From assembly GCA_003669585.1 (NCBI GenBank), contig QWOQ01000007.1:542694-606693 (forward strand): 64,000 bases of DNA. Direction: 5' to 3'. The DNA comes from Planctomycetota bacterium (GTDB lineage Bacteria > Planctomycetota > Planctomycetia > Pirellulales > UBA1268). Shown here in pieces: positions 36,601 to 46,226 of the stretch. The first letter of the stretch is position 1. The number at the start of each line of letters is the position of its first letter. The translations under genes and the position numbers were made by a program. The notes under the pieces are model-generated. The model was not told where the DNA came from, did no database searches, and saw nothing but the letters and a program-made list of their open reading frames with translations.

Positions 36601-38382
36601 GGTGGTCACCAGCGACGTGATGATCTCTTCTCGAATTGCATCCAGCGGAGGGTTTGTCACCTGCGCAAAAAGTTGTTTGAAATAATTGGCCAGAAGTTGC
36701 GGTCGATCCGAGAGCACCGCCAGCGGTGAATCGTTCCCCATCGAACCGATTGCTTCAGCACCATCGGTGGCCATGGGCACTATGATGATCCGCAAATCTT
36801 CGAGCGTGTATCCGTGTGCTCGCTGGAGTTGCAGCAGCGTCGACGCTTCTCCAGCAACTCCTGCAAGACTCCAGGGCTCTGGCGTATGGTCAGCAACTTT
36901 TTCTGAAACGTTCGCGGATGGCAAAGATTCGCCAGCTGCACGATTTTCGGTATGCCGCAAGACATCGTCCACCTCGGGCAAATCGGCGAGTTTTACCTGA
37001 TTCGATTGCAGCCATTGCCGCCATGGTTTGCTCGTCGCCAAGCGGGTTTTGATTTCCTCATCCGCGACAATGCGGCCCTGTTGCGTATCGACCAAAAACA
37101 TGCGACCTGGCCGCAGTCTTCCTTTTCGCACGACATTCGCTGCCGGAAGGTCGAGCACGCCGGATTCGCTCGCCATAACGACCAGTCCATCCCTCATCTG
37201 CCACCACCGACTCGGCCGCAATCCGTTGCGATCCAAGCATGCTCCGATTCGCGTACCATCGGTAAACGCGATTGCAGCTGGCCCATCCCAGGGTTCCATC
37301 AGACACGCTTGATATTCGTAGTAGGCTTTTAAGTCGTCGGGCATGCTTTCGTGCCCGCTCCACGGCTCTGGAATCAACATGCTCATTGCTTCTTCAATCG
37401 GGCGACCGGCAAGAACGAGCAATTCCAGAACATTGTCGAACGTGGCTGAATCGCTTCCGCCCGCCCGCACGATCGGCTTGATTTTTTCAAGATCGGGACC
37501 AAATACCGGATGGGCAAGCATGCTCTCACGGGCATGCATCCAGTTGATGTTGCCCCGCACCGTATTAATTTCGCCATTGTGGGCGATGAAGCGAAAAGGG
37601 TGTGCCAGATCCCATGTTGGAAAAGTGTTTGTACTATACCGCTGATGCACGAGTGCTAAAGCACTTGCAAACCGCCGATCGGAAAGATCCTGAAAATACT
37701 TTGCCACCTGATCGGCAAGCAAAAGCCCTTTATAAACAATCGTTCGACTCGAGAGCGAACACACGTAGACAAACGTCTGCTCCGTAAGACCGAGTTCACC
37801 GAGTTCAATTTCAAAACGCTTCCGAAGAATAAAGAGCTTCCATTCAAAAAAATCGCGAGATGTTTTTTTTCCTCTTGCGATAAAAGCCTGCCGCACGACC
37901 GGCTCTACATCTCGTGCGGTCGAACCAATCGAAGAATTATCAACCGGGACGCTTCGCCATCCCAGAAACTCCATTCCCTCTTCACGGCAGAGTTTTTCAA
38001 AAAATGATTCCGCACTCTCCCGTTCTTCAATGGAAGGTGGGAGAAAAACATTTCCAACAGCCCAGTCTCCTGGGGCGGGTAGGCGAATGCCGGCCTGCGG
38101 TGCAACAGACGAGAAAAATTCGTGCGGCGTCTGAACGAGTATTCCAGCACCGTCACCGGTAAGCGGATCGCAGCCGCACGCTCCACGATGCGTAAGGTTT
38201 TCAAGAACTTCAAGTCCTTGACGAACGATGGAGTGGCTCTTTTGTCCATGCATATTCACGACGAGTCCGACGCCGCACGCATCGTGCTCGTAGGACGGAT
38301 CGTAGAGACCTTTTGCAGCTGGCAAACCAGGCTTAGGAGAGGAGCGATTCACAGACGGATCCTTCTTCGATTCATATTTCAT
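33667..38382 (-). CDS. gltB: Glutamate synthase large subunit
   Basis: 1571-residue alpha subunit; makes two glutamate from glutamine and 2-oxoglutarate. Domains in order: N-terminal amidotransferase with Cys36 (HDACGVG), exposed when the 35-residue propeptide is removed; a central domain; the FMN-binding synthase domain ([44 protein letters not shown]); the 3Fe-4S loop [21 protein letters not shown] near residue 1130; and the C-terminal GXGXG beta-helix ([30 protein letters not shown]). Length is typical. Reading is uninterrupted, unlike the genes at the left end of the window. It lies 70 nt behind a LysR gene that reads the same way. Confidence 0.97.
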   Translation of the reverse strand: MKYESKKDPSVNRSSPKPGLPAAKGLYDPSYEHDACGVGLVVNMHGQKSHSIVRQGLEVLENLTHRGACGCDPLTGDGAGILVQTPHEFFSSVAPQAGIRLPAPGDWAVGNVFLPPSIEERESAESFFEKLCREEGMEFLGWRSVPVDNSSIGSTARDVEPVVRQAFIARGKKTSRDFFEWKLFILRKRFEIELGELGLTEQTFVYVCSLSSRTIVYKGLLLADQVAKYFQDLSDRRFASALALVHQRYSTNTFPTWDLAHPFRFIAHNGEINTVRGNINWMHARESMLAHPVFGPDLEKIKPIVRAGGSDSATFDNVLELLVLAGRPIEEAMSMLIPEPWSGHESMPDDLKAYYEYQACLMEPWDGPAAIAFTDGTRIGACLDRNGLRPSRWWQMRDGLVVMASESGVLDLPAANVVRKGRLRPGRMFLVDTQQGRIVADEEIKTRLATSKPWRQWLQSNQVKLADLPEVDDVLRHTENRAAGESLPSANVSEKVADHTPEPWSLAGVAGEASTLLQLQRAHGYTLEDLRIIIVPMATDGAEAIGSMGNDSPLAVLSDRPQLLANYFKQLFAQVTNPPLDAIREEIITSLVTTIGCEGNVLDSTPEQCRLLRLEVPVVSNSEMASIKALNQPGLVTKCISMLFEARTGVEGMQQRLDELRSQASQAIRDGATIILLSDRGVNREFAAVPALLATSAVHHHLVKEGSRTRVGIAVETADTREVHHFALLTSYGAGAINPYLAFATIDQMQMEGLLPQNMPREKLHKNFLKAASKGLLKIMSKMGISTQQSYRGAQIFEAVGLAREFVDEFFTRTPSRIGGIGLDGVTIEILRRHEHAWPHTNVPQALELDIGGQYQWRRKGESHMLSPEVVAKLQHSTQINSREEFRDYQSLIDQQQARLLTLRGLLEFKFLSKAIPLEEVEPATSIVKRFATGAMSYGSISKEAHETLAIAMNRLGGKSNTGEGGEDPVRYQRNSSGDSKNSAVKQVASGRFGVTSYYLVNARELQIKMAQGAKPGEGGQLPGHKVDREIARIRHSTPGVGLISPPPHHDIYSIEDLAQLIHDLKNANHHARVSVKLVAEVGVGTVAAGVSKGKADVVLISGHDGGTGASPQTSIKHAGLPWELGLAETHQVLVMNDLRGRIIVQTDGMIRTAKDVVIATLLGAEEYGIATASLVVIGCIMMRKCHLNTCPVGIATQDPLLRQRFTGQPEHVVNFFFMLAEEVRELMAKLGFRTIDEMVGRVDCLNAREAIDHWKAKGLDFSAILHKPEVPAHVKTHCEQTQDHGLEKSLDMKKLLKLCEGAIKEKKPVRLSMPIRNVNRTVGTILSSEITRQHGPAGLPDGTIEIHFTGSAGQSLLAFGVPGVTVRVEGDVNDYCAKGLSGGRLIVYPSRDATIVAEENVIAGNVVLYGATSGEVYLRGIAGERFCVRNSGAEAVVEGVGDHGCEYMTGGRAIILGETGRNFAAGMSGGIAYVWDADGKFPSRVNKEMVVLEVPDEQDLDSIYKQIEKHVGYTDSARGKMILERWQVSKKHFVKVMPVDYKRAIEELRKVSQAEQTLAREEESKKTQRA

Positions 38383-38452
38383 AGTGTGGAAAACGATTGG
38401 GTGAGCGTGAAAGTTTCATTTCTGGAATAGTAGGGACGGACTCAAATCTGAA

Positions 38453-39400
38453 TCATGCGTTTTTGAATGATTCGTCGAGGCTGGCTCGTAAATGTGCCGC
38501 CGTCGCAGATTCTTCGAGTGGAGTCAGGCCTCGCAGAAGTTCAATAAAACGTCGCGCCGTCGGGGCCAGCATCTTGCCTCGCACGTGTACGATTCCCAAA
38601 GGACGCACAAGTTCATCTCCAACAATGCGAATCGCGCAGAGCGTGCCGGCAGCAAGTTCACGCCCGACAGTAGGCTCCGGCAAAAGCGCGACACCGGCAT
38701 CGATCTCGACGGCCCGTTTAATCGTTTCAATATTGTCAAACTCCATAACCACTCTTGGTTCCACCCCGTGGGCGGCAAGCGTGCGGTCGATTTCGTGACG
38801 AATCACAAGATCCGGATCAAAGCTCACCATCGAATGACCGTCGAGTTCATCCAGAGAGATCTGCACCCGTCCGGCAAGTGAGTGGACCGGGGCGCAGACA
38901 AGCACCATCGGTTCCTCTCGCCATGGCTCTGCTTCGAGGGTGCGCGTGCTGCGGGGATAACTAATCAACCCAACATCGGCTTGACCGTTTTCAACAGACT
39001 CAAGCACTTTCGCCGGATGAAGGTATTCAAGACGAACGTTCGCCTTTGGATACCGACTCATAAACTCCTGCAGATAGCGGCTCATGTGATGCAGACCGAC
39101 CGAGTAGATTGCCGCAACGCGAACCCGACCTGCGACCTCCTCGTGCAGTGAGCGAACCTCATCTTCGAGTGCCTCGTACCTCGCGATCAACTTTCGACAT
39201 CCTTCGTAGAAAACCTGCCCTTCGCGAGTGAGCGACAGGGGTCGTTTGGATCGCTCGATCAACTGCACACCCAGACGGCCTTCGAGTTGTCCGATTGCCT
39301 GGCTCACGCCAGATTGCGAAATGCTGTTGTCCTCGGCAGCACGGGAGAAACTCCGTCGATTCACGACATCACAGAAAATTTTGAGGGCCTTAAGATTCAT
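38453..39400 (-). CDS. LysR family transcriptional regulator
   Basis: 315-residue LysR regulator. The N-terminal winged helix (KIFCDVVNRRSFSRAAEDNSISQSGVSQAIGQLEGRLGVQLIER) binds DNA and the C-terminal effector domain (VRVAAIYSVGLHHMSRYLQEF to GVALLPEPTV) senses a ligand. It reads toward gltB, 70 nt away, and its start faces argB over about 280 nt. LysR regulators commonly act on the divergent neighbour and GltC-like members control glutamate synthase, so it may link glutamate supply with arginine synthesis. This is inferred from position; no binding site was identified with confidence. Confidence 0.92.
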   Translation of the reverse strand: MNLKALKIFCDVVNRRSFSRAAEDNSISQSGVSQAIGQLEGRLGVQLIERSKRPLSLTREGQVFYEGCRKLIARYEALEDEVRSLHEEVAGRVRVAAIYSVGLHHMSRYLQEFMSRYPKANVRLEYLHPAKVLESVENGQADVGLISYPRSTRTLEAEPWREEPMVLVCAPVHSLAGRVQISLDELDGHSMVSFDPDLVIRHEIDRTLAAHGVEPRVVMEFDNIETIKRAVEIDAGVALLPEPTVGRELAAGTLCAIRIVGDELVRPLGIVHVRGKMLAPTARRFIELLRGLTPLEESATAAHLRASLDESFKNA

Positions 39401-39682
39401 GCTTTATCTCGTTTGAACGATGGATTTCCGCTATTTTCTCGATTTATTGTCTGTTAAAAACGCTCTAAAATTTGACCGAAAAAACACCCTGTGATGAGTA
39501 AAACAGATACTCACGAGCTTTATCATTTGCCAAACAAATAGTAGGCTAGCCGCTGAGGCGGAGGAGTCAAGTGGCTTTTCCACACTCAAACCTTGTATAG
39601 AATCTGGAACTCGATTCACAACGGGCTTTGCCTGTGGTCCCCTGCTCATTCTCGCAACCGCAAAAAAAGGATCGTTTGCCAC

Positions 39683-40639
39683 GTGCCAAGCCCCGCCAAG
39701 AACAGCAGCGCCCAGACCAAAGCAATTCAGAAGGCCGACGTGCTGATCGAAGCGCTCGGCTGGATTCGCAAGTTTCGTGATACGACAACGGTCATCAAGC
39801 TCGGCGGCAGCGTGCTGGAGCATCCTGACTCGCTGCGGCATTTGTTGATCGATGTTGTCTTCATGTCAACTCTGGGAATGCGCGTTGTGATCGTTCACGG
39901 AGGTGGAAAGGCAATCAATCGGCAGATGGACGCGGCGGGCATTGTGCCACGATTTGTTCAAGGGCGACGATACACCGATCAGGCAACGCTCGACATTGTA
40001 GAGAGCGCGGTTGCGACCGAACTCAATCATGAACTCGTACGCCGAATCGAAGAATACGGTGGCCGTGCAATGTCGCTCAATTTTTTATCGACCAACGTGC
40101 TTTTTGGTGAAAAACTTTTGCTTCACGATGATCATAAAGAGCCTATCGACCTAGGCTTTGTCGGAGACGTATCGAGTATCGATCGGCTCACCATCGACAA
40201 TCTCACCTACGCTGGACAGGTGCCGGTCATTCCACCGATGTGCATGTCGGCTGACGGCACTAAGCTGAACGTCAATGCCGATACTGCTGCAAGTAAAGTT
40301 GCGGCGGCTCTTCGAGCAGAGAAACTCGTTGTCCTGAGCGACATTCCCGGCGTGCTTCGCGATGTCACCGATCCCGAAAGTAGAATCCATTCGCTTACTG
40401 CTGGCGAGGCTCGTCGAATGATTGCCGATGGCTCCATTGCAGCGGGCATGATCCCAAAAATTGAAGGCTGTCTCGAAACCCTCGAAGAGGGCGTACGAAA
40501 AATTCACATTATTGATGGTCGCCTTCGCCACTCCCTGTTGCTTGAAATTTATACGACGAGTGGCGTTGGTACCGAGATTGTTCGCGGGGATCCAACCGGC
40601 CCCCCCTCAGCGATCGCAGCCTCCCCAGGCAGACGCTGA
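39683..40639 (+). CDS. argB: Acetylglutamate kinase
   Basis: 318-residue amino-acid kinase, second step of arginine synthesis: N-acetylglutamate plus ATP to N-acetylglutamyl phosphate. Family blocks: TTVIKLGGSVLEHP, VVIVHGGGKAINRQM, GRRYTDQATLDIVE, LNVNADTAASKVAAALRAEKLVVLSDIPGVL, AAGMIPKIEGCLETLEEG. GTG 39683 with AAAGGA upstream is one possible start; an ATG at 39593 would add 30 residues not seen in the family. The C-terminal tail after EIVRGD is short and polar. Confidence 0.93.
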   Translation: MPSPAKNSSAQTKAIQKADVLIEALGWIRKFRDTTTVIKLGGSVLEHPDSLRHLLIDVVFMSTLGMRVVIVHGGGKAINRQMDAAGIVPRFVQGRRYTDQATLDIVESAVATELNHELVRRIEEYGGRAMSLNFLSTNVLFGEKLLLHDDHKEPIDLGFVGDVSSIDRLTIDNLTYAGQVPVIPPMCMSADGTKLNVNADTAASKVAAALRAEKLVVLSDIPGVLRDVTDPESRIHSLTAGEARRMIADGSIAAGMIPKIEGCLETLEEGVRKIHIIDGRLRHSLLLEIYTTSGVGTEIVRGDPTGPPSAIAASPGRR

Positions 40640-40798
40640 TTCGCGTGTGCTGCGGCCTGCAATGGTTGCTTCCTCTTTTTGCTTGTCGCTACGATTTGAA
40701 TGCCTTTGTTTTTACTCAATACATTTCGTCCTATAATTTTGTCATCAACGTTTTTATGAATGCGTGAATATTGACACTGCCAAGAGGATTTCACTTTT

Positions 40799-42007
40799 AT
40801 GGCCACCGTTCACTCAAGCGTTCAACAAACAATCGATCTCTTTGATCGCTACGTAATTGCCAATTACAAGCGATTTCCAGTCTGCCTTGTGCGTGGCAGC
40901 GGGTCTCGCGTCTGGGATTCCGAAGGTACGCGTTACCTTGATCTCTTTCCTGGATGGGGCTGCAATCTTCTGGGCCACTGCCCGGAGCCTGTTGTTCGCG
41001 CGGTGCAAGAGCAAGTCGCCACGCTGATTCACGTTCCCAATACCTGGTACACCGAGCCGCAAGGACTTTGGGCAGAAGCACTTTCAAAAATTTCGTTTGG
41101 AGGGCAGGCTTTTTTCTGTAATTCAGGGACTGAGGCGAATGAAGCTGCGATCAAGCTTGTAAGACTAAGAACCAATGGGGTTCGTTATAAGATCGTGACG
41201 TTTCGTGGTGGATTTCATGGCCGTACGCTCGGAAGTGTTTCGGCGACTGCCCAGCCAAAATACCACGAAGGACTCGGTCCGATTGTGGCCGGATTTCAAT
41301 ACGCACCTCACGGCGATCTCGAAGCCGTTGAGCAACTCATCGACGAACATACCGGCGGCATTCTCGTAGAACCAATTCTTGGTGAAGGGGGCATTGTTCC
41401 TGCGCCGCCTGGATTTCTGGAGGGACTGCGACGGATTGCCAATGAGCGAGACTTGCTGTTGGTTTTTGACGAGGTGCAAAGTGGCTGCGGTCGCACTGGA
41501 AAATGGTTTGGCTATCAGCATTTTGGTGTTGTTCCAGATGTGATCACGCTGGCCAAAAGTCTCTGTGCAGGAGTTGCCGGAGGCGCAATGCTTACCACGG
41601 TCGAACTGGCCCGGCATCTTCGACCGGGAATGCATGCGGCCACCTTCGGCGGCAATCCCTTGGCTGCGCGGGCCGGTCTTGCCGCAATCGAGATGATTCA
41701 GCGAGAAGGCCTGCTTGCAAACGTTTCTGTCATGGCGGCGATTTTTAAAAGCCGACTCGATGAACTGGCGACTCGCTGCCCGATGGTGCGCGACGTGCGG
41801 GTCATCGGAATGATGATCGGCATTGAGTTGGCGGTGGATGGTGCGCCGGTGGTGCAGGCCTGCCTCGACAAGGGAGTTCTTGTCAACTGCACACAACAAA
41901 ATACGATTCGGCTGCTGCCGGCAATGAATATTTCTGCAGACGAAGCCCACGAGGGGTGCGATATTTTATCGGAAGCGATTATGGAAGTTGCCTCAAGCGT
42001 TTCCTGA
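40799..42007 (+). CDS. argD: Acetylornithine aminotransferase
   Basis: 402-residue class III PLP aminotransferase; converts N-acetylglutamate semialdehyde to N-acetylornithine with glutamate as donor. Visible features: FFCNSGTEANEAAIKLVR, GGFHGRTLGSVSATAQPKYHE, LVFDEVQSGCGRTGKWFGYQHFGV, and PLP Lys in TLAKSLCAGVAGGAM. A GAGGA site lies 10 nt before ATG. It follows argB by 159 nt and precedes argF by 39 nt, in one direction. It could also serve succinyldiaminopimelate transamination, as in other bacteria. Confidence 0.94.
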   Translation: MATVHSSVQQTIDLFDRYVIANYKRFPVCLVRGSGSRVWDSEGTRYLDLFPGWGCNLLGHCPEPVVRAVQEQVATLIHVPNTWYTEPQGLWAEALSKISFGGQAFFCNSGTEANEAAIKLVRLRTNGVRYKIVTFRGGFHGRTLGSVSATAQPKYHEGLGPIVAGFQYAPHGDLEAVEQLIDEHTGGILVEPILGEGGIVPAPPGFLEGLRRIANERDLLLVFDEVQSGCGRTGKWFGYQHFGVVPDVITLAKSLCAGVAGGAMLTTVELARHLRPGMHAATFGGNPLAARAGLAAIEMIQREGLLANVSVMAAIFKSRLDELATRCPMVRDVRVIGMMIGIELAVDGAPVVQACLDKGVLVNCTQQNTIRLLPAMNISADEAHEGCDILSEAIMEVASSVS

Positions 42008-42046
42008 GTTCTTGTCTCACTCCCATCCACAGTACACTCTGCTCCC

Positions 42047-42970
42047 ATGCGTCATATTCTTGTTCCCGAAGACCTCTCGCCAGCCGACATCGATGCGGTG
42101 TTCGCGGTGTCGCGCGATCTGAAAACGAAATACGAAAAAGGAATACGCGAACCCCTCTTGCCAGGACGCGTCATGGCGCTTGTGTTTGAGAAGCCAAGCC
42201 TTCGCACGCGAGTGAGCTTCGAAGCAGCAATGGCGCACTTGGGCGGATCGAGCCTCTTTCTTGGCGAAGACACGGGGTTTGGTTCCTCGCGAGAAAGCAT
42301 GGCTGATTTTGGACGAGTCTTGAGCCAGTATGTCGACGTGATTGTCTGTCGTACAAAGTCTCATGCGACTATCGAAAAAATGGCTGCCGCTTCGAGCGTG
42401 CCAGTGATAAACGGACTCACCGACTTCTGTCACCCATGCCAGGCACTCGCCGATCTCTACACGCTCAAAGAACATGTAGGCCGAATGAACGGCCTCAAGC
42501 TTGCGTTCGTTGGGGATGGCAACAACGTCGCGAGATCGTTGGCAGTGCTGTGTGGAATGCTCGACATTTCTTTCGCGCTGGCAGCGCCAAAGGAATTTCA
42601 ATTCTCTCCCCAGTTCCGAAAACATCTTTCTGAGGTGGTGCCTGAGCTTGATCTCATGGAAACAATCGATCCCAAAAAAGCCGTCGAGTCGGCGGCGGTT
42701 GTTTACACCGACGTCTGGACGAGCATGGGACAGGAATCCGATCGTTTGCGACGCAAGAAAGAACTCGAACCTTACCGGGTCGACGAAACTCTCATGCGGC
42801 ATGCGCCTTCATCGATCTTCATGCACTGTCTTCCGGCTCGGCGCGGTGAAGAGGTGACGGACGGGGTTATCGACGGCCCACAGAGCGTTGTCGTACAACA
42901 AGCGGCCAATCGCATGCACGTGCAGAAAGGCCTGCTTGCCTGGCTGCTTGGTCAGAAAATGAAACCGTAG
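42047..42970 (+). CDS. argF: Ornithine carbamoyltransferase
   Basis: 307-residue carbamoyltransferase: ornithine plus carbamoyl phosphate to citrulline. Carbamoyl-phosphate motif FEKPSLRTRVSFE, ornithine-binding FMHCLPARRGEEV, and FCHPCQALADLYT are present. The motif has Leu where E. coli has Thr (STRTR), as in many bacterial OTCs; no residue specific to the acetylornithine branch is apparent. Starts 39 nt after argD. Confidence 0.93.
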   Translation: MRHILVPEDLSPADIDAVFAVSRDLKTKYEKGIREPLLPGRVMALVFEKPSLRTRVSFEAAMAHLGGSSLFLGEDTGFGSSRESMADFGRVLSQYVDVIVCRTKSHATIEKMAAASSVPVINGLTDFCHPCQALADLYTLKEHVGRMNGLKLAFVGDGNNVARSLAVLCGMLDISFALAAPKEFQFSPQFRKHLSEVVPELDLMETIDPKKAVESAAVVYTDVWTSMGQESDRLRRKKELEPYRVDETLMRHAPSSIFMHCLPARRGEEVTDGVIDGPQSVVVQQAANRMHVQKGLLAWLLGQKMKP

Positions 42971-43044
42971 CGAAAGCCTCTCTCTACTTTCTTCGACACA
43001 AAGTGATTCCTCTTTCCCCCCTAAGGGTGTTCGCACCTACTTCT

Positions 43045-43773
43045 ATGCCAACCCCTCGCATCAACAGAGCACTCGATCAATTGCGCGACGTTACATTTGA
43101 GCGCGGATATGTACGCTCGGCGACAGGAAGCGTTCTGATTCGTGCCGGCGGCACCGCAGTGATCTGCACAGCGAGCATCGCTCCTGGCGTTCCCGACTGG
43201 ATGACTGGCAAGGGACGAGGCTGGCTCACGGCTGAATACGCGATGCTTCCTACGAGCACCACTCCTCGCAAAAAGCGAGATCGTGGGCCTTCCCTCGATG
43301 GCCGATCGACTGAAATTCAGCGACTGATCGGGCGCAGCCTTCGAGCGGTTATCGATTTTAAGGCCCTCGGTGAAGCGACCATCGTCATTGACTGCGATGT
43401 GCTCGAAGCCGACGGTGGCACTCGCACAGCCAGCATCACCGGCGCTTATGTCGCTCTGTTCGATGCCCTTCGAGCCTCCGAGAAAATTATTCCTTGCGGA
43501 GCCTTGGCCCTCACAAGTCAGGTTGCCGCTATAAGCGTGGGGATCGTCGACGATGAACCTCGGCTCGATCTCGACTACGCCGAAGACTCAACAGCCCACG
43601 TCGACATGAACATCGTCATGACCGGCACCGGCGGTTTTGTGGAAGTGCAGGGGACCGCTGAACGCGGAACATTTGAGAGTTTGGCGCTGGAATCCATGCT
43701 TGCTCTTGGACGCAAAGGCATTCAGGAACTTCTGTCGCTTCAGAATCTCTCTCTGGCGTCTTCTGGACGCTAA
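43045..43773 (+). CDS. rph: Ribonuclease PH
   Basis: 242-residue phosphorolytic 3'-exoribonuclease that trims tRNA 3' ends. The fold is clear: RALDQLRDVTFERGYVRSATGSVLIRAGGTAVICTASI, GRGWLTAEYAMLPTST, GRSTEIQRLIGRSLRAV, DCDVLEADGGTRTASITGAYVAL and GTGGFVEVQGTAE near the end. It is 74 nt after argF in the same direction, a common neighbour by chance or operon. ATG 43045 gives the canonical N-terminus; a GTG at 43003 would add 14 residues. Confidence 0.95.
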   Translation: MPTPRINRALDQLRDVTFERGYVRSATGSVLIRAGGTAVICTASIAPGVPDWMTGKGRGWLTAEYAMLPTSTTPRKKRDRGPSLDGRSTEIQRLIGRSLRAVIDFKALGEATIVIDCDVLEADGGTRTASITGAYVALFDALRASEKIIPCGALALTSQVAAISVGIVDDEPRLDLDYAEDSTAHVDMNIVMTGTGGFVEVQGTAERGTFESLALESMLALGRKGIQELLSLQNLSLASSGR

Positions 43774-43775
43774 AC

Positions 43776-43808
43776 CGTTTGAGGCATTGGTCTCAAACGA
43801 GGTTTTCT
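43776..43808 (+). terminator. Probable intrinsic terminator after rph
   Basis: CGTTTGAG (43776-43783) pairs perfectly with CTCAAACG (43792-43799), loop 8 nt, with a short T run (GGTTTT) after it. It would end the argBDF-rph transcript. Confidence 0.7.
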
Positions 43809-44020
43809 GCTTCTGAGCAAGTCTTCATGCGTATCGCTGTGTTGACGGCATTGTTTCAGAAAGATAAGGTCAAAGTCTGTGGAGGGGATCAATCGATTAA
43901 AAAACGCACGGCTATGGCGTCTTTGCATCACAACGGTTTTTTACTTTTACTTTTTCACCGCGTTTTGTGATTGGTTCCAAAGTATTACTCATTTCACTTT
44001 ATTCAATCGGGGATTTTTCT

Positions 44021-44992
44021 ATGAGTATTCGACATGGCTCCTCTCATCGACAGCGTCATGTGAAAAGAATTGGATTTACGCTCGTTGAACTACTCGTTGT
44101 GATCGCGATCATCGGTGTCCTTATCGGATTGTTGCTGCCGGCTGTGCAGGCGGCTCGCGAAGCGGCCAGACGGAGTCAGTGTGCCAATCATTTGAAGCAA
44201 CTCTCGCTCGGATTTCTCCAGCACGAATCGTCAAAGGGATATCTTGCATCCGGTGGCGAAAGCTGGGTCAACCACATGACTTTTGTCAGTGGCAATCCCT
44301 CTTACGCGCCCACCCAGCGGGCAGGCTGGGGTTATCAGGTGCTCCCTTTTATTGAGCAGGTTGAAATCTGGAACGGGATCGGCGGCCAGACAGACATGGA
44401 TCGTTCGATCATTGCAATTGGTGCAAAAGTCAAACAGATGTTCTGCCCGAGTCGCCGTGCACCAGAAGTGCTTCAGGCTGGTGACTGGTATTCGTATCCC
44501 TCTAATTCAGGAAGAACATTTGGTCATGCAAAAAACGACTATGCTGCCGCCACTGCCGACGGTGGCTACACGCCTCCCGGTGGCACGGCAGTAAGCGATG
44601 GCTACGGCATCGGCGCAGTCGTGCGTGTGTGGGATGTAAACAATGCACCAATGACGCTGTCAAAAATCAGCGACGGCTCGAGCAATACAATGCTCCTTGG
44701 AGACAAACGTCTCAACGTCAAACTCATCGGAACATTTCAAGGCGACGACAACGAGGGATACACTTCCGGCTGGGACTGGGATGTGATTCGCCAGACGAAT
44801 ATCGAGCCGAGAGCCGATCCCAACGACACCACAAGTAATAGCGAATCGCGATTCGGATCGAGCCATCCTGGTGGGTTCACCGCATCGATGGTGGATGGAT
44901 CGGTGAAATTTTTACCCTATACAATCGACATTCATCTTTTTGCAAAGCTCGGTTGCCGTTTTGACGGGCAGACGATTATGGTCCCTGAATAA
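44021..44992 (+). CDS. DUF1559 prepilin-like protein
   Basis: 323-residue protein with a type IV prepilin signal cut after Gly18 (KRIG, then FTLVELLVVIAIIGVLIGLLLPAVQAAREAARRSQC). The body is a DUF1559 domain, ending in a prepilin-associated H-X9-DG motif (HPGGFTASMVDG). These proteins are numerous in planctomycetes and are probably pseudopilins or surface proteins of a type II-like system. GGGGA lies 7 nt before ATG 44021. The next gene, a small lipoprotein, is a common companion. Confidence 0.92.
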   Translation: MSIRHGSSHRQRHVKRIGFTLVELLVVIAIIGVLIGLLLPAVQAAREAARRSQCANHLKQLSLGFLQHESSKGYLASGGESWVNHMTFVSGNPSYAPTQRAGWGYQVLPFIEQVEIWNGIGGQTDMDRSIIAIGAKVKQMFCPSRRAPEVLQAGDWYSYPSNSGRTFGHAKNDYAAATADGGYTPPGGTAVSDGYGIGAVVRVWDVNNAPMTLSKISDGSSNTMLLGDKRLNVKLIGTFQGDDNEGYTSGWDWDVIRQTNIEPRADPNDTTSNSESRFGSSHPGGFTASMVDGSVKFLPYTIDIHLFAKLGCRFDGQTIMVPE

Positions 44993-45077
44993 ACCGCCTC
45001 TCACTCGTGCTTTCAACTCGATCGATGTCCCCTCATCGGATCTTCCTTTTTCGCGTGTGTCTGAAAGGACTTTTTTT

Positions 45078-45542
45078 GTGCTGATCCATGCCACATGGTC
45101 GATACCTCGTCAGTTATTTTCCGCTGCTGCAATCGCGATTGTCGGTATGAGTCTGCCGCTATTCACAGGGTGCGGTGGTGGCAGTGGTGAAAAAACCGTT
45201 CAAACCAAGGGGCGTGTCACCAATGCGGGCGAAATGCTCGATGTCGAACGACGCGATGTCGGAGTCGGCATGGTGCAGGTGATCTTCACGAGCGTCGATG
45301 AATCTGAAAACAATATCGGAGAATCCTCTGCATCGAAAGTGCTCGTGGATGGATCGTTTTCTGTTGGAGGCCGCAGCGGCTCGGGCCTGCCTCCTGGACG
45401 CTATCGCATCGGCGTGGAGCAGTGGGATCCGTATCCGCAAATCGACAAACTCAAAAGAAAGTTTTCACCGACAACTTCAAAAATTATTCGCACCATCGAC
45501 GGCTCGCCAATCGAACTTGATGTCTCAAGACCGGAGGGCTGA
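45078..45542 (+). CDS. Small lipoprotein beside DUF1559 gene
   Basis: 154-residue lipoprotein with lipobox LFTGC near residue 33 after a hydrophobic stretch. The mature part (TVQTKGRVTNAGEMLD, GMVQVIFTSVD, LVDGSFSVGGRSGSGLPPGRYRIGVEQWDPYP) resembles the beta-sandwich, carboxypeptidase-regulatory-like lipoproteins that sit next to DUF1559 genes. GTG 45078 has AAGGA 9 nt upstream. A frame upstream overlapping the DUF1559 gene has no such site and is rejected. It is 85 nt from the prepilin stop, so possibly co-transcribed. Confidence 0.82.
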   Translation: MLIHATWSIPRQLFSAAAIAIVGMSLPLFTGCGGGSGEKTVQTKGRVTNAGEMLDVERRDVGVGMVQVIFTSVDESENNIGESSASKVLVDGSFSVGGRSGSGLPPGRYRIGVEQWDPYPQIDKLKRKFSPTTSKIIRTIDGSPIELDVSRPEG

Positions 45543-45556
45543 ATGCATGATCGCAT

Positions 45557-46171
45557 TTATGGGTTTTGCGCGTCAGGCTTTTTCTCTTCCAGCACAATCG
45601 AGGCTGAGTTAATGCAATAACGCAGGCCTGTTGGTGGAGGCCCATCGTTAAAAACATGGCCCAGATGTGCGTCGCATTTCTTGCACGTCACCTCGGTACG
45701 CTGCATGAAAAGTGTTACATCGTCATGCTCTTGAATTTTCCCTTTTGTGAGAGGCGAGTGAAAACTTGGCCATCCGCATCCGCTTTCAAATTTTTCATTC
45801 GATGTAAAAAGTGGTTCGCTGCAGCAGACACAGCGATACGTTCCCGGAGTTGTGGTGTTCCAATATTTTCCAGTGAACGCCCGTTCGGTGCCCTTCATTC
45901 GAGCAATTTCGAACTGCTCCGGCGAAAGACGTTTTCGCCAATCGTCCAAGGTCTTGGGAAGTGATTCTTCTTCAGTCACAGTCGAATCTCCTGAAATTTC
46001 TAGTGGGGCATCTGCGTTCAAGCGTCCGTTCGAATCAGTGATCGATACAAGCCCCTTTGTTGTTCCGATCCACTCCCGTCCAACGACGAGGAGCGCTGCG
46101 CCTGTCGAGGCCAAAAGCAGCCATGGAGCCGTTGCAACGATACACGTTCGCCAGATACGGATCGATCGCAT
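45557..46171 (-). CDS. msrB: Peptide-methionine (R)-S-oxide reductase, membrane-anchored
   Basis: 204-residue MsrB enzyme; reduces methionine R-sulfoxide in proteins. Zinc-binding pairs CVCC and CKKC, substrate residues GCGWPSF, and catalytic Cys in RYCINSAS are all present. The N-terminal 70 residues hold one membrane helix ([15 protein letters not shown]) and a linker, so the enzyme faces the periplasm. It lies 14 nt from the convergent lipoprotein gene. Confidence 0.93.
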   Translation of the reverse strand: MRSIRIWRTCIVATAPWLLLASTGAALLVVGREWIGTTKGLVSITDSNGRLNADAPLEISGDSTVTEEESLPKTLDDWRKRLSPEQFEIARMKGTERAFTGKYWNTTTPGTYRCVCCSEPLFTSNEKFESGCGWPSFHSPLTKGKIQEHDDVTLFMQRTEVTCKKCDAHLGHVFNDGPPPTGLRYCINSASIVLEEKKPDAQNP

Positions 46172-46226
46172 GCATTCACCTATTCACAAAACTCTATCCG
46201 CAAGGAACACGCCGCAACGTCTGGAA

